Assembly: GCA_964369775.1 (NCBI GenBank)
Contig: CAYJHQ010000002.1
Coordinates: 62,001-126,000, forward strand
Source of the DNA: CAUPWF01 sp964369775
GTDB taxonomy: Bacteria; Bacillota; Clostridia; Lachnospirales; Lachnospiraceae
DNA: 64,000 nt
Reading direction: 5' to 3'
Part shown: one piece after another, positions 32,424 through 42,618 of the stretch
How the letters are laid out: every line of letters begins with the position of its first letter
How positions within the stretch are numbered: the stretch's first letter is position 1
Program-made: the position numbers and the translations under genes
The notes under the pieces: model-generated
The model's database searches: none
What the model saw: only the letters and a program-made list of their open reading frames with translations
Told to the model about the DNA's origin: nothing

Positions 32424-33541
32424 CTTTACCAGTGATACAAAGTCAGGGTAAGCTACTTCGCTGTGGATTTACAACTGGAAGTGCGGCAGCTATGGCGACA
32501 AAGGCAGCGGCGTTGATCTTACTTACAGGAAAAGAGATTAAACAAAGTCAGATAATGACGCCTAAAAGGATTCTAGTAACAGCAGATGTGATTGAAGTCA
32601 AAAAAGGAGATCAGTGGGCGAGTTGTGTCGTAGTAAAAGATGGCGGTGACGATATTGATGCTACAGATGGGGCATTTATTCAAGCAAAAGTGGAACTCTT
32701 AGAAAGTGGAATAGAAATAGATGGAGGCGAAGGTGTTGGTAGAGTTACGAAACGAGGGTTAAATCAACCAGTAGGAGCTGCAGCCATCAATTCCACACCG
32801 AGAAGAATGATAAGAGAAGCACTTGAAGAAATAAGTGAACAAGAAGGATATAAAGGCGGTTTTTTCGTAGAAATTTCAGTAAGAGATGGAAAAGAGCTAG
32901 CAAAGAAGACATTTAATGAGAATTTGGGGATTCTAGGAGGGATATCAATTCTAGGGACTACTGGAATTGTAGAGCCCAGAAGTGTAAGGGCGTTAGTGGA
33001 TTCTATAGATGTAGAGCTTAAGATGTTGCAAGAAAATCAAGTGAAAGAAATTATCATATCACCTGGTAACTACTCAGATAGTTTTCTAGAGAGTAACTTG
33101 AGATTTAAGGCGATACCAAATGTAAAATCTTCAAATTATATAGGGGAAGTGTTAGATTTGAGTATAAAATATGATTTTGAAAGAATCTTATTAGTCGGTC
33201 ATATCGGGAAATTTGTTAAATTATCAGCAGGAATTATGAATACACATTCCAGAGAAGCCGATGGTAGGACGCATATATTTGCAGCTTACACAGCTCTTTT
33301 AGGTGGAACGAGAGAAACTGTTCGAGAAATTATGGAGAGCAAGACGACAGATGCGTGTATCGAAATTTTAACCCAGGTAAATTTAAAAGAAGAAGTATTA
33401 GATCTTGTGATTAGTGATGCACAGGCAAAAGTGGAAAAGAGAGTGAAGTGCGAGATAGGAGTTGTGATGTTTAGTAATGAATATGGCTATCTAGGTGCAT
33501 CAAAAGAAGCAAAAGAGATTATGAAGAGATGGAGACAGTAA
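32420..33541 (+). CDS. cbiD: Cobalt-precorrin-5B C1-methyltransferase
   Basis: This 373-residue enzyme methylates C1 in the anaerobic pathway. The N-terminal LRCGFTTGSAAAMATKAA is diagnostic, with KDGGDDIDATDGA and GIVEPRSVRALVDSI further on. It overlaps cbiK by 4 bases and is 1 base from cbiL. Confidence 0.96.
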   Translation: MTLPVIQSQGKLLRCGFTTGSAAAMATKAAALILLTGKEIKQSQIMTPKRILVTADVIEVKKGDQWASCVVVKDGGDDIDATDGAFIQAKVELLESGIEIDGGEGVGRVTKRGLNQPVGAAAINSTPRRMIREALEEISEQEGYKGGFFVEISVRDGKELAKKTFNENLGILGGISILGTTGIVEPRSVRALVDSIDVELKMLQENQVKEIIISPGNYSDSFLESNLRFKAIPNVKSSNYIGEVLDLSIKYDFERILLVGHIGKFVKLSAGIMNTHSREADGRTHIFAAYTALLGGTRETVREIMESKTTDACIEILTQVNLKEEVLDLVISDAQAKVEKRVKCEIGVVMFSNEYGYLGASKEAKEIMKRWRQ

Positions 33542-33542
33542 A

Positions 33543-34229
33543 ATGGCAGGAGTATTATATGGAGTGGGAGTAGGTCCTGGAGAGCCAGAACTTATGACAT
33601 TAAAAGCAGTAAAAACGATAGAGAGATGTGAAGTAATTGCAACACCAAAGACGAGAGATCAAAATAGCCTTGCTTTGGAAATTGCAAAAGGTGCATGTGA
33701 CTTAGATGGTAAAATCATAGAAGAATTATCCTTTTTAATGACTAGAGACAAGGAATTATTAGAGAAGCGACACAATGAGGTTGCAGAACAGATTCAACTT
33801 CATTTAGACAATGGAAAGGATGTTGCAATGCTAAACTTAGGAGATATTTCGGTATTTTCAACGTTTTCTTACATAATGGACATTTTAGAAGCAAAAGGGT
33901 ATGAAGTAGAGATGATACCTGGAATCACCAGTTTTTGTGCGATTGCTTCTACATTAAAGATGAGTCTGACTACAATGCATAAGCCCCTTCATATCTTGCC
34001 AGCTGGAAATATTGAAGAATGTCTTGAATTAGAAGGTACAAAAGTAGTGATGAAAAGCGGAAAAGCGATTGGGAACTTGAAAGAGGTATTAAAAGAAAAA
34101 GCGAAAAATTGTGAAGTGAAAGCGGTTTCGAATTGCGGATTAGCAAACCAAGTTATCTGTAATAATGTCGATGAGATTTCAGAGGATGCTAGCTATTTTA
34201 CTACAGTTATAATTAAGGAGGAAGCATAA
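33543..34229 (+). CDS. cbiL: Cobalt-precorrin-2 C20-methyltransferase
   Basis: This 228-residue SAM-dependent tetrapyrrole methylase has GVGVGPGEPELMTLKAV near the start, LNLGDISVFSTFSYI and the binding segment IPGITSFCAIAS. These are the CbiL/CobI variants of the family motifs. It abuts cbiF. Confidence 0.94.
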   Translation: MAGVLYGVGVGPGEPELMTLKAVKTIERCEVIATPKTRDQNSLALEIAKGACDLDGKIIEELSFLMTRDKELLEKRHNEVAEQIQLHLDNGKDVAMLNLGDISVFSTFSYIMDILEAKGYEVEMIPGITSFCAIASTLKMSLTTMHKPLHILPAGNIEECLELEGTKVVMKSGKAIGNLKEVLKEKAKNCEVKAVSNCGLANQVICNNVDEISEDASYFTTVIIKEEA

Positions 34230-34979
34230 ATGGTCTATTTTGTAGGAGCGGGAAGTGGTGCAGTAGATTTGATTACTGTACGAGGAGCTAAATTATTAGA
34301 AAAAGCAGATGTCATCATCTATGCAGGAAGCTTAGTAAATCCAGAATTATTAGACTATGCAAATAAGGCGTGTCAGATATACGATAGTGCGACAATGACC
34401 CTTGAAGAAGTATTAGAAGTAATAGAAACGAACAAGTTAAAAGAAGTGGTGAGATTGCATACAGGGGACCCTTGCCTCTACGGCGCAATTAGAGAGCAGA
34501 TGGACGTGTTAATAGAAAAAGGAATTGAGTATGAGTATGTACCAGGAGTATCTAGTTTTTGTGGGGCAGCATCTGCATTAAAGACAGAGTATACGCTACC
34601 AGGCGTCACTCAGACTGTTATTATTTCACGAATGGAAGGAAGAACGCCAGTCCCAGATCGAGAGAAACTGCGAGAACTTGCAAGTCATGGATCTACAATG
34701 GTGTTGTTTTTAAGTACAGGGCTGATTAAAGCGTTAGTAGAAGAACTATTACTTGGAGGTCAGTATACAAAAGATACACCAGTAGCATTGATTTATAAAG
34801 CCACTTGGCCAGATGAAAAAGTATTTTATTGTACAGTTGGAACATTAGAAGAAACAGCAAAGAAAAACAAAATTACCAAAACAGCATTAATAACAGTTGG
34901 AGATTTCTTACAAGCCGAATATGAAAGATCAAAGCTATACGATCCTACATTTACTACGGAGTTTAGAGAGGCAAAATAA
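34230..34979 (+). CDS. cbiF: Cobalt-precorrin-4 C11-methyltransferase
   Basis: This 249-residue tetrapyrrole methylase has FVGAGSGAVDLITVRGAKLL, IYAGSLVNPELL and LHTGDPCLYGAIREQ, which are characteristic of CbiF/CobM. AAGGAGGAAGC precedes the ATG inside the end of cbiL. Confidence 0.95.
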   Translation: MVYFVGAGSGAVDLITVRGAKLLEKADVIIYAGSLVNPELLDYANKACQIYDSATMTLEEVLEVIETNKLKEVVRLHTGDPCLYGAIREQMDVLIEKGIEYEYVPGVSSFCGAASALKTEYTLPGVTQTVIISRMEGRTPVPDREKLRELASHGSTMVLFLSTGLIKALVEELLLGGQYTKDTPVALIYKATWPDEKVFYCTVGTLEETAKKNKITKTALITVGDFLQAEYERSKLYDPTFTTEFREAK

Positions 34980-34980
34980 T

Positions 34981-35994
34981 ATGAAGATAGGTATTATTTC
35001 TTTTACAGAAAAAGGGAATAAACTAGCACATAAGATTCAAGGGGAATTAAGTGAGCATGCGATAAGTTGTGTTTGCGGATTTGGAAGTGAAAAAATCGAC
35101 TTTAAACAATGGACGAAAGAACAGTTTGAGTCTAGTGATGGTATTGTTTTTATATCAGCTATGGGAATCTGTGTGCGAGCGATTGCACCCTATATACAAA
35201 GCAAGACGAAAGACCCTTTTGTAATTCTTTTGGATGAATTAGGAAGGAACTGTGTTTCAGTGCTCTCAGGTCATATAGGGAGAGGGAATAAAGTGACGGA
35301 AATGATCGCAAATAAAATAGAAAGTAATCCTGTGATTACAACTGCTACAGATATTAATCACATATTTGCAATTGATAATTTTGCTATAGAAAGAGGCTAT
35401 GCTATTTGTAATCCTCATTGTATCAAAGAAGTGTCATCAAAGTTACTTCGATGTGAAAAAGTGATTGTGAAAAGTGAGTTTAAGCTAAGCAATCTACCGC
35501 CAAATGTAGTAGAAGCAAAAGGAATAGAAAAAGCAGATGTGATTATCACTTATAAAGAAGATCTAGCTGAAAATTCATTGATTTTAATACCACCAGTTTT
35601 GCACCTAGGAATGGGGTGTAGGAAAGACAAAGATTCGGCGCAAGTGCTACACTTTGTGGAAGAAATCCTAAAGGAGTATCAATTAAGTAAAAAAGCTATC
35701 AAAGACTTAGGAAGTGTAGAACTTAAAAAAGAGGAAAAAGCTCTAATAGAATTGGCTGATTCATTTGAGATTGGAACACATTTTTTTACAGTAGAGACAT
35801 TGAATGAGGTAGAGGGAGAATTTGAAAGTTCAGACTTTGTAAAGAAGACTGTAGGAACGGATAACGTGTGTGAGAGAAGTGCACTCAAACTAGGTCAGAA
35901 GCTGATAGTAAAAAAACAGAAGAAAAATGGAATGACAATTGCTGTTTCGCTAGATGAAATAGAGATAGACTTTAGAGAAAAAGAGGACAAATGA
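34981..35994 (+). CDS. cbiG: Cobalt-precorrin-5A hydrolase
   Basis: This 337-residue enzyme opens the delta-lactone and releases acetaldehyde. It has the N-terminal CbiG domain (IISFTEKGNKLAHKI), the middle part with SGHIGRGNKVTEMIANKI and the C-terminal GMGCRKDKDS. The ATG at 34981 gives the family N-terminus; the open frame extends upstream into cbiF without meaning. It overlaps cbiH through ATGA. Confidence 0.94.
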   Translation: MKIGIISFTEKGNKLAHKIQGELSEHAISCVCGFGSEKIDFKQWTKEQFESSDGIVFISAMGICVRAIAPYIQSKTKDPFVILLDELGRNCVSVLSGHIGRGNKVTEMIANKIESNPVITTATDINHIFAIDNFAIERGYAICNPHCIKEVSSKLLRCEKVIVKSEFKLSNLPPNVVEAKGIEKADVIITYKEDLAENSLILIPPVLHLGMGCRKDKDSAQVLHFVEEILKEYQLSKKAIKDLGSVELKKEEKALIELADSFEIGTHFFTVETLNEVEGEFESSDFVKKTVGTDNVCERSALKLGQKLIVKKQKKNGMTIAVSLDEIEIDFREKEDK

Positions 35995-36728
35995 TGAAAA
36001 AACTTTATGTAGTAGGAATTGGACCAGGAGATGAAAGCTTTTTAACAATAGAGGCGAAAGCAGCGCTAGAATCTTGCGATTTGATTTGTGGATATACTGT
36101 TTATGTTGATTTGGTGAAAGCATTTTTGCCAGAGAAAGAGACTCTTTCAACACCTATGAAGCGAGAAATTGAAAGGTGTAAATTAGCATTTGAACATGCA
36201 GAAGAGGGAAAAACTGTAGCGATGGTGTGCAGTGGAGATGCAGGTGTATATGCTTTAGCAGGTCCGATACTTGAGTTGAGCCAACAATATGAAGATGTAG
36301 AGATTGAAATTGTACCTGGTATTACAGCGGCACTCAGTGGTGGTGCTGTGCTTGGAGCACCTTTAACCCATGACTTTGCAACCATATCATTGAGTGACTT
36401 ATTAACGCCGATGCCTTTAATTGAAAAGAGATTAGAGTGTGCAGCTATGGCAGATTTTTCTATCGTATTATACAATCCATCTAGTAAAAAACGTGCAGAC
36501 TATCTTAGAAGAGCTTGCCAGATACTATTAAAATATAAATCACCACAGACGATTTGTGGAATTGTAAAAAACATCGGAAGAGAAGGAGAAGAAAAAAGCA
36601 TCCTTACTTTAGATGAATTAAAGAGTGAACAAGTTGATATGTTCTCTACTGTATTTATTGGGAATTCTCAGACAAAAACAATAGGAAGCTATATGGTTAC
36701 TCCAAGAGGTTATGATATAGAAGCATGA
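35991..36728 (+). CDS. cbiH: Cobalt-precorrin-3 (3B) C17-methyltransferase
   Basis: This 245-residue methylase has LYVVGIGPGDESFLTIEA, VCSGDAGVYALAGPI and HDFATISLSDLLTPM, all CbiH/CobJ signatures. It performs ring contraction with C17 methylation. Two adjacent ATGs (35991, 35994) are possible starts. Confidence 0.95.
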   Translation: MMKKLYVVGIGPGDESFLTIEAKAALESCDLICGYTVYVDLVKAFLPEKETLSTPMKREIERCKLAFEHAEEGKTVAMVCSGDAGVYALAGPILELSQQYEDVEIEIVPGITAALSGGAVLGAPLTHDFATISLSDLLTPMPLIEKRLECAAMADFSIVLYNPSSKKRADYLRRACQILLKYKSPQTICGIVKNIGREGEEKSILTLDELKSEQVDMFSTVFIGNSQTKTIGSYMVTPRGYDIEA

Positions 36729-37459
36729 AAAAGATCTTAATATTTGGAGGAACAAAGGATGGTAGAGTATTAGCCGAGTCCTTAGCGAAAAAAGGGTATG
36801 AAGTAGTGGTGTCAGTGGCGACGGAATGTGGAAGAGAACAGATAGAGGATGTATCTTTGAAGGTACTAGTGGGAAGATTGACGACACAAGAGATAGAAAA
36901 GATACTGAAAGAGCAAGGATTTGAAGCTGTTATAGATGCAACACATCCTTATGCTACAGAGGTGACAAAAAACATTCAGTCAGCTTCAAAGAATTATGCT
37001 TATTACAGGGTGATTAGAAAAGATAGCGATATAGATTACGGTCAAATGGTAAATAGTATCGAAGAAGCTTGTGCCTTGATAGGAGATGAAAATGTGCTTG
37101 CCACAACGGGGAGCAAACAAGTAAAAGAGTATGTAAAAGTTTTTGATAGATATAAGGAACAACTTTATGTCCGTGTGCTACCTACCAAAGAGTCCGTGGA
37201 AGCTTGTAGGGATGCAGGTCTAGAGCCAGATCATATTCTTACAAAGCTTGGGGTGTCAACCATAGAAGAGAATATCCAGATTATTAAGAAGTATCGAATC
37301 GAAACCCTGATTACAAAAGACGGAGGCGATACAGGTGGATTTCATGAAAAATGTCAAGCTTGTAAAGTGACTGGGATTCGTTTACTGGTGATTAAGAGAC
37401 CGACAAAAGAATTTGGTTATAGTGTAGAGGAGCTAGAAAAAATATTAGATGGAGAGTGA
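36725..37459 (+). CDS. cbiJ: Cobalt-precorrin-6A reductase
   Basis: This 244-residue NAD(P)H-dependent reductase begins ILIFGGTKDGRVLAESLA and has ATHPYATEVTKNI and ITKDGGDTGGF, as CbiJ/CobK does. It overlaps cbiH by 4 bases. Confidence 0.94.
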   Translation: MKKILIFGGTKDGRVLAESLAKKGYEVVVSVATECGREQIEDVSLKVLVGRLTTQEIEKILKEQGFEAVIDATHPYATEVTKNIQSASKNYAYYRVIRKDSDIDYGQMVNSIEEACALIGDENVLATTGSKQVKEYVKVFDRYKEQLYVRVLPTKESVEACRDAGLEPDHILTKLGVSTIEENIQIIKKYRIETLITKDGGDTGGFHEKCQACKVTGIRLLVIKRPTKEFGYSVEELEKILDGE

Positions 37460-37465
37460 CTATAG

Positions 37466-38665
37466 ATGAAAGTGAGCATTGTAGCCTGTGGAACAGGTAA
37501 TGAGAATATGATGACAATTGCAGCTCGTGAATGCTTTTGTCAAGCAGATGTCATCATAGGAGCAACAAGATTACTGGAAGATTTGAGTGCTTATGAAGCA
37601 GTGAAAATTAAAGCGATTAACCCAGATGAGATTGTCTTATTAATTGATGAAAAAAAAGATAAGAATATTGCTGTAGCACTGAGTGGAGATACTGGATTTT
37701 ATAGTGGAGCGAAAAAATTAATTGAAAAGCTAGGTGACAAGGTGGAAGTGATTCCTGGGATTTCATCAGTTCAGTATATGGCATCAGCACTTAAAAAGAC
37801 TTGGCAAGATGTAACATTAGTTTCAGCCCATGGGACAGCATGCAATGTAATCGGTCACGTATTAAATAGTAAAAAGACTTTCCTACTGACAGGCGGTGAG
37901 TTAACGGTTGCTGTTATCATAGAGAAACTAGTAAATAGTGGATTGGGTGGTTTGAAAGTATACATAGGAGAGCGACTTTCATATGCGGATGAGCTCATTA
38001 CGAAGGGGCTAGCGAAGGACTTTGTAGGAAAAGACTTTGATTCATTGTCAGTGATGTGGATAGAACGAGAAGATATCTTTCGAGATAGACGAATTAAACT
38101 TTTTGACGAAGACTTTATTCGAGGAAAAGTGCCGATGACAAAAGAAGATGTTCGTACTATCGCCTGCGATTTTTTTCAAGTGAGAGATAATGACGTAATC
38201 TTTGATATCGGTGCTGGAACAGGATCAGTAGCAATTCAATACGCTTTAAAATATCCAAAGTCTAGAGTGGTAGCAGTAGAGATTAACGAAACAGCAGTGG
38301 AATTGATTTATCATAACAAAGAAAAGTTTCATGCGTTCAATATAGAGGTGTGCAAGGGAGAGGCGACAGAAGTCATCGAAGGTGCCGGGACACCAAATCA
38401 TGTATTTATAGGTGGAAGTAAAGGGAATTTGAAACAAATTTTATCTATTGTTCACGGAAAGAATCCGGATGTTAATCTTTTGATTACAGCAGTTACAATG
38501 GAAACAATTATAGAAGCAACTTCTGCTATGAAAGAATTATTTGATGATGGGTTCACCGTAACTCAAATAGCAGTGAGTAAAGGAAGAAAGCTTGGAAACT
38601 ATAATATGTTAATGGCTGAAAATCCAATCTTTTTGATAGGGAGAAGGGGGAAGTGCAGTGAGTAA
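37466..38665 (+). CDS. cbiET: Fused precorrin-6Y C5,15-methyltransferase, CbiE plus CbiT
   Basis: This 399-residue fusion has a CbiE methylase domain (residues about 1-200, ALSGDTGFYSGAKKL and IPGISSVQYMASAL) followed by a CbiT domain (about 210-395, FDIGAGTGSVAIQYAL with GSKGNLKQIL) that methylates C15 and decarboxylates C12. The same fusion is CobL in aerobic producers. It overlaps cbiA by 8 bases. Confidence 0.94.
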   Translation: MKVSIVACGTGNENMMTIAARECFCQADVIIGATRLLEDLSAYEAVKIKAINPDEIVLLIDEKKDKNIAVALSGDTGFYSGAKKLIEKLGDKVEVIPGISSVQYMASALKKTWQDVTLVSAHGTACNVIGHVLNSKKTFLLTGGELTVAVIIEKLVNSGLGGLKVYIGERLSYADELITKGLAKDFVGKDFDSLSVMWIEREDIFRDRRIKLFDEDFIRGKVPMTKEDVRTIACDFFQVRDNDVIFDIGAGTGSVAIQYALKYPKSRVVAVEINETAVELIYHNKEKFHAFNIEVCKGEATEVIEGAGTPNHVFIGGSKGNLKQILSIVHGKNPDVNLLITAVTMETIIEATSAMKELFDDGFTVTQIAVSKGRKLGNYNMLMAENPIFLIGRRGKCSE

Positions 38666-40004
38666 TCCAAGAGTTATGCTATCGGCGATTAAAAGTGGTG
38701 CAGGAAAGACGACGATAACTTGTGGTCTATTGGTAGCATTAAAGAAAAAAGGTCTACGCCCATCAGCATTTAAATGCGGCCCTGATTATATCGATCCCTT
38801 ATTCCATAGAGAAATTATTGGTGCAGCTGGAGGGAATCTAGACCTATTCTTTGCAGATACAGATATAGCCAAACAATTATTTTGTGAATATAGTAAAGAC
38901 ACAGAGATTTCGGTAGTAGAAGGTGTGATGGGGTTTTATGATGGTATTGCAGGGGTAACAGAGGAAGCTTCGGCCCATCATGTGTCGAAAGAACTTGATA
39001 TTCCGGTGATTTTAGTAATAGATGTAAAAGGAGTATCTCTTACCATTTGCAGTATTATAAATGGACTCAAAAATTTTAAAGATAATAACATTAAAGGAGT
39101 AATCTTAAATAATTGCTCAAAGATGATGTATGAGATGTACAGAGGAATGATAGAAGACCATTGTAATCTTGTAGTGTTTGGATACGTGCCATATCAAAAG
39201 GCGTATAGTATTGAGAGTCGCTATCTAGGGCTTGTGACATCCAAAGAGATTGATAACCTAAAAGGAAAACTGGATATACTAGCTGAAACTATGTTAGAGA
39301 CTGTGGATATGGATGGAATCATAGCACTTGCAAACGATACGAGTCCTATCGAATACAAAGAGACTGAAATAAAGCCAATAACAGATGAAAGAGTAAATAT
39401 TGCAATTGCAAAAGATAAAGCATTTTGTTTTTATTATAGAGAAAATATAGATTTACTAAAAAAGCTAGGGGCTAATATTTATTATTTTTCACCACTTGAA
39501 GATTCTGCATTACCAGAAGATATACAAGGGCTTTATATAGGCGGTGGGTATCCAGAGCTTTATTTAAAAAAACTTTCAGAAAACAAAACTATGAAAGAAG
39601 ATATAAAAAAAGCCATAGAAAACGGTTTGCCAACATTTGCAGAATGCGGTGGATTTATGTATCTTCAACAAGAGATAGATGGCCATGATATGGTAGGGGC
39701 TATAAACGGCATCTCACATAAGAGAGAAAAACTTTCTAGATTTGGTTATATCACGGTTACAGCTACCGAAGATGTGCTATTAGGAGAGAAGGGAACTAGT
39801 GTAAAAGGTCATGAGTTCCATTATTACGACAGCGATAACAATGGAAATGTATGGGAAGCGAGAAAGCCAAAGACTGGTAAGAATTGGGAAGCGGGAGTAG
39901 CACATAAGAATCTATTATGTGGATATCCTCACCTATACTTTTATTCGAATATAGAAGCCACAAAACAGTTTATTATAAAATGCATGGAGTACGATAAAAA
40001 ATAG
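38658..40004 (+). CDS. cbiA: Cobyrinate a,c-diamide synthase
   Basis: This 448-residue glutamine-dependent amidotransferase has an N-terminal ATP-binding domain (SAIKSGAGKTTITCGLL, FKCGPDYIDPLFH) and a C-terminal glutaminase domain with GGGYPEL and the nucleophile Cys in FAECGGFMYL. A GTG start at 38658 is used, with GGAGAAGGGGGAAG upstream. Confidence 0.95.
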   Translation: MSNPRVMLSAIKSGAGKTTITCGLLVALKKKGLRPSAFKCGPDYIDPLFHREIIGAAGGNLDLFFADTDIAKQLFCEYSKDTEISVVEGVMGFYDGIAGVTEEASAHHVSKELDIPVILVIDVKGVSLTICSIINGLKNFKDNNIKGVILNNCSKMMYEMYRGMIEDHCNLVVFGYVPYQKAYSIESRYLGLVTSKEIDNLKGKLDILAETMLETVDMDGIIALANDTSPIEYKETEIKPITDERVNIAIAKDKAFCFYYRENIDLLKKLGANIYYFSPLEDSALPEDIQGLYIGGGYPELYLKKLSENKTMKEDIKKAIENGLPTFAECGGFMYLQQEIDGHDMVGAINGISHKREKLSRFGYITVTATEDVLLGEKGTSVKGHEFHYYDSDNNGNVWEARKPKTGKNWEAGVAHKNLLCGYPHLYFYSNIEATKQFIIKCMEYDKK

Positions 40005-40019
40005 AGAAAGAGGAATGGT

Positions 40020-41504
40020 ATGGCAAAAGTAATTATGGTTCAAGGTACCATGTCAAATGCAGGTAAGAGTGTGATTGTTGCAGGACTTTGCCGAGTGTTT
40101 GCACAAGATGGATATAAAGTGGCACCTTTTAAAAGTCAAAATATGGCACTAAACAGTTTCATAACAAAAGAAGGGCTTGAGATGGGGCGAGCGCAGGTAA
40201 TGCAGGCAGAAGCTTGTAATATTGAGCCTAATGTGCTGATGAATCCTATTCTATTGAAACCGACTACGGATGTAGGTAGTCAGGTGATTGTAAATGGAGA
40301 GGTACTACAGAATATGAAAGCCGTGGATTATTTCAAATTCAAACATACATTAATTCCAGACATTATGAAGTCCTTTGAGGCACTTTGCAAAGATTATGAT
40401 ATTGTGGTGATTGAAGGTGCAGGTAGCCCTGCTGAAATTAACTTGAAAGACAATGACATTGTAAATATGGGAATGGCAAAGTTAGCAAAATCTCCAGTAT
40501 TGTTAGTTGGAGACATCGATAGAGGTGGTGTATTTGCCAGCTTATATGGAACAGTTAAGCTTCTAGAGCAAGAGGAGCAAGATTTAATCAAAGGGTTGAT
40601 TATTAATAAATTTAGAGGGGATGTAGAGATTTTAAGACCTGGTCTTAAAATGTTAGAAGACATCACAGAAAAAGAAGTATTAGGAGTAGTGCCTACCATA
40701 CAGATGGATATTGATGATGAAGACAGTTTATCAGATCGCTTTACGAGAGGTGGAGAAATCAAGGCTATCGATATAGCCGTAATACATCTTCCACATATCT
40801 CTAATTTTACAGATTTTAATGCTTTAGAGCGATTTACACAAGTTTCGGTTCGTTATGTAAAGCAAGTTTCAGATTTAAAAACCCCAGATTTAATCATACT
40901 TCCAGGTACAAAAAATACGATTGCAGATTTAAAGTGGCTTAGAGAAAGCGGAATGGAAATCGTGATTAGGAAGCAATCGGAGACGCCGATTATAGGAATT
41001 TGTGGAGGGTATCAATTGCTTGGGAAGACAATAGAAGATCCCTATAACATAGAATATGGTGGTGTTCACAGAGGGCTTGAACTTATAGAAGTAAATACAA
41101 TATTTGAAAAAGAAAAGACTCGTACTAGAGTGAGTGGAACAATAGACCAAGTAGAGGGGTTTTACAACGAGTTATCAGGAGCAACATTAGAAGGCTATGA
41201 GATTCATATGGGGAAAACTACTGGAAAATGTGGTCATATCCAATTAGATAATGGTATTAAAGATGGTGTAATTGATGGTCGAATACTGGGAAGTTACGTG
41301 CATGGCATTTTTGATGAGGGAGATTTTAGTCAGCGTTTGATTCAGCTTTTGTTAGAAAAAAAGGGGATGACGTTTGAAGGAAATCACAATATTAGTGTAA
41401 AAGAGTATAAGGATAGCCAGTACGATATTTTGGCAGATGAGATTCGAAAAAGTTTAGATATGAATCAGATTTACAAAATTCTAGAAGAAGGAGTAGCATT
41501 ATGA
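40020..41504 (+). CDS. cobQ: Cobyric acid synthase
   Basis: This 494-residue enzyme amidates the b, d, e and g side chains. It starts VIMVQGTMSNAGKSVIVAGL, has FKSQNMALNSF, EGAGSPAEINL and a class I glutaminase domain with ICGGYQLLG. AAAGAGGAATG precedes the ATG. It overlaps cbiC by 4 bases. Confidence 0.96.
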   Translation: MAKVIMVQGTMSNAGKSVIVAGLCRVFAQDGYKVAPFKSQNMALNSFITKEGLEMGRAQVMQAEACNIEPNVLMNPILLKPTTDVGSQVIVNGEVLQNMKAVDYFKFKHTLIPDIMKSFEALCKDYDIVVIEGAGSPAEINLKDNDIVNMGMAKLAKSPVLLVGDIDRGGVFASLYGTVKLLEQEEQDLIKGLIINKFRGDVEILRPGLKMLEDITEKEVLGVVPTIQMDIDDEDSLSDRFTRGGEIKAIDIAVIHLPHISNFTDFNALERFTQVSVRYVKQVSDLKTPDLIILPGTKNTIADLKWLRESGMEIVIRKQSETPIIGICGGYQLLGKTIEDPYNIEYGGVHRGLELIEVNTIFEKEKTRTRVSGTIDQVEGFYNELSGATLEGYEIHMGKTTGKCGHIQLDNGIKDGVIDGRILGSYVHGIFDEGDFSQRLIQLLLEKKGMTFEGNHNISVKEYKDSQYDILADEIRKSLDMNQIYKILEEGVAL

Positions 41505-42142
41505 TTGAACAATTATTGCCAAGTGAGATAGAAGCAAAATCATTTGAAATTATTTCCAAAGAATTGAAAGAGCTTGGAATTACAGTAGAAGAGGAGCATG
41601 AACTGATTGTAAAGAGAGCCATCCATACATCTGCTGACTTTGGGTATGCGAATGATTTGAAATTCTCTAAAGACGTGGTAAAAAAGGTAAAAGAAGTATT
41701 GATAGAAGGGTGTACAATTATTACTGATACCAATATGGCAAAAGCAGGAATTAATAAGAATGCTTGTAAAAAACTCAATATAAAGGTAGAATGTTTTATT
41801 GCAGATGAAAGTGTAGCTATAAAGGCAAAAGAAAATAAGACTACTCGTGCTGCAGTAAGTATGGAAAAAGCTGCGAGCTTAGAAGGAAAGTTGATATTTG
41901 CTATAGGAAATGCACCGACGGCTCTGATTAAGTTAGAAGAATTGATTAGAGATGGAAAGTTAACACCAGAGTTGATTGTTGGTGTTCCTGTAGGATTTGT
42001 AAACGTAGTAGAGAGTAAAGAATTGATTCTGGAACTAGAAGAGACTCCATATATCGTTGCTAAAGGTAGAAAAGGCGGTAGCAATATCGCTGCAGCTATT
42101 ATAAACGCATTGCTGTATACAGTAAGCGGAGGTAGAGAATGA
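41501..42142 (+). CDS. cbiC: Cobalt-precorrin-8 methylmutase
   Basis: This 213-residue mutase moves a methyl from C11 to C12, giving cobyrinic acid. RAIHTSADFGYAND carries the catalytic His, and FAIGNAPTALIKLEEL and GVPVGFVNVVESKEL are family signatures. Confidence 0.95.
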   Translation: MIEQLLPSEIEAKSFEIISKELKELGITVEEEHELIVKRAIHTSADFGYANDLKFSKDVVKKVKEVLIEGCTIITDTNMAKAGINKNACKKLNIKVECFIADESVAIKAKENKTTRAAVSMEKAASLEGKLIFAIGNAPTALIKLEELIRDGKLTPELIVGVPVGFVNVVESKELILELEETPYIVAKGRKGGSNIAAAIINALLYTVSGGRE

Positions 42143-42618
42143 GACATACCCATTTTCCCTTATTTATTGATATGAGAAAGAAAAAAATATTAGTAATAGG
42201 TGCAGGGTCCATTGCTACGAGGCGGATACAGACTCTTCTAGAGTTTGAAGGTCAAATCAAAGTGATTTCCCGTGATGCAACAGCGGAAATTATAAAATTA
42301 GATAAAGATGGTATATTAGAGTTAGAGTTAAGAGATGTAGAAAAGCAGGATTTAGAAGGAATAGATTTGTTGTTGATGTGTACAGATGATACATGCATTC
42401 AGCAAACATATGTGGAATATGCAAAGGAATTAAATATATTAGTAAATGCTTGTGATAATCGAGAGAGTTGTGATTTTTACTTTCCAGCTATAGGTACTGC
42501 AGATGAGCTTGTCCTCGGTCTTATAGGGGACGGACGAGATCACAAAAAAGTATCAAGAAAAATCAAAGAGTTAAGAGTGTCATTGACAAGCGAAATGGAG
42601 GAAGACGGTGAAAATTAG
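42139..42618 (+). CDS. Precorrin-2 dehydrogenase (SirC/CysG N-terminal type), short form
   Basis: This 159-residue NAD-dependent dehydrogenase makes sirohydrochlorin from precorrin-2. It has FPLFIDMRKKKILVIGAGSI, where the Gly-rich loop binds NAD, and the family segment NACDNRESCDFYFPA. It lacks most of the C-terminal helical domain of SirC or Met8p (about 200-270 residues). It overlaps hemC by 11 bases. It feeds the CbiK chelatase. Confidence 0.9.
   Translation: MRHTHFPLFIDMRKKKILVIGAGSIATRRIQTLLEFEGQIKVISRDATAEIIKLDKDGILELELRDVEKQDLEGIDLLLMCTDDTCIQQTYVEYAKELNILVNACDNRESCDFYFPAIGTADELVLGLIGDGRDHKKVSRKIKELRVSLTSEMEEDGEN

Noticed and set aside
41392..42153. A 253-codon open frame on the minus strand opposite cbiC
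   Set aside because: It is the mirror of a well-supported gene, its translation is Ser/Ile/Leu/Phe-rich and without domains, and it has no ribosome site.
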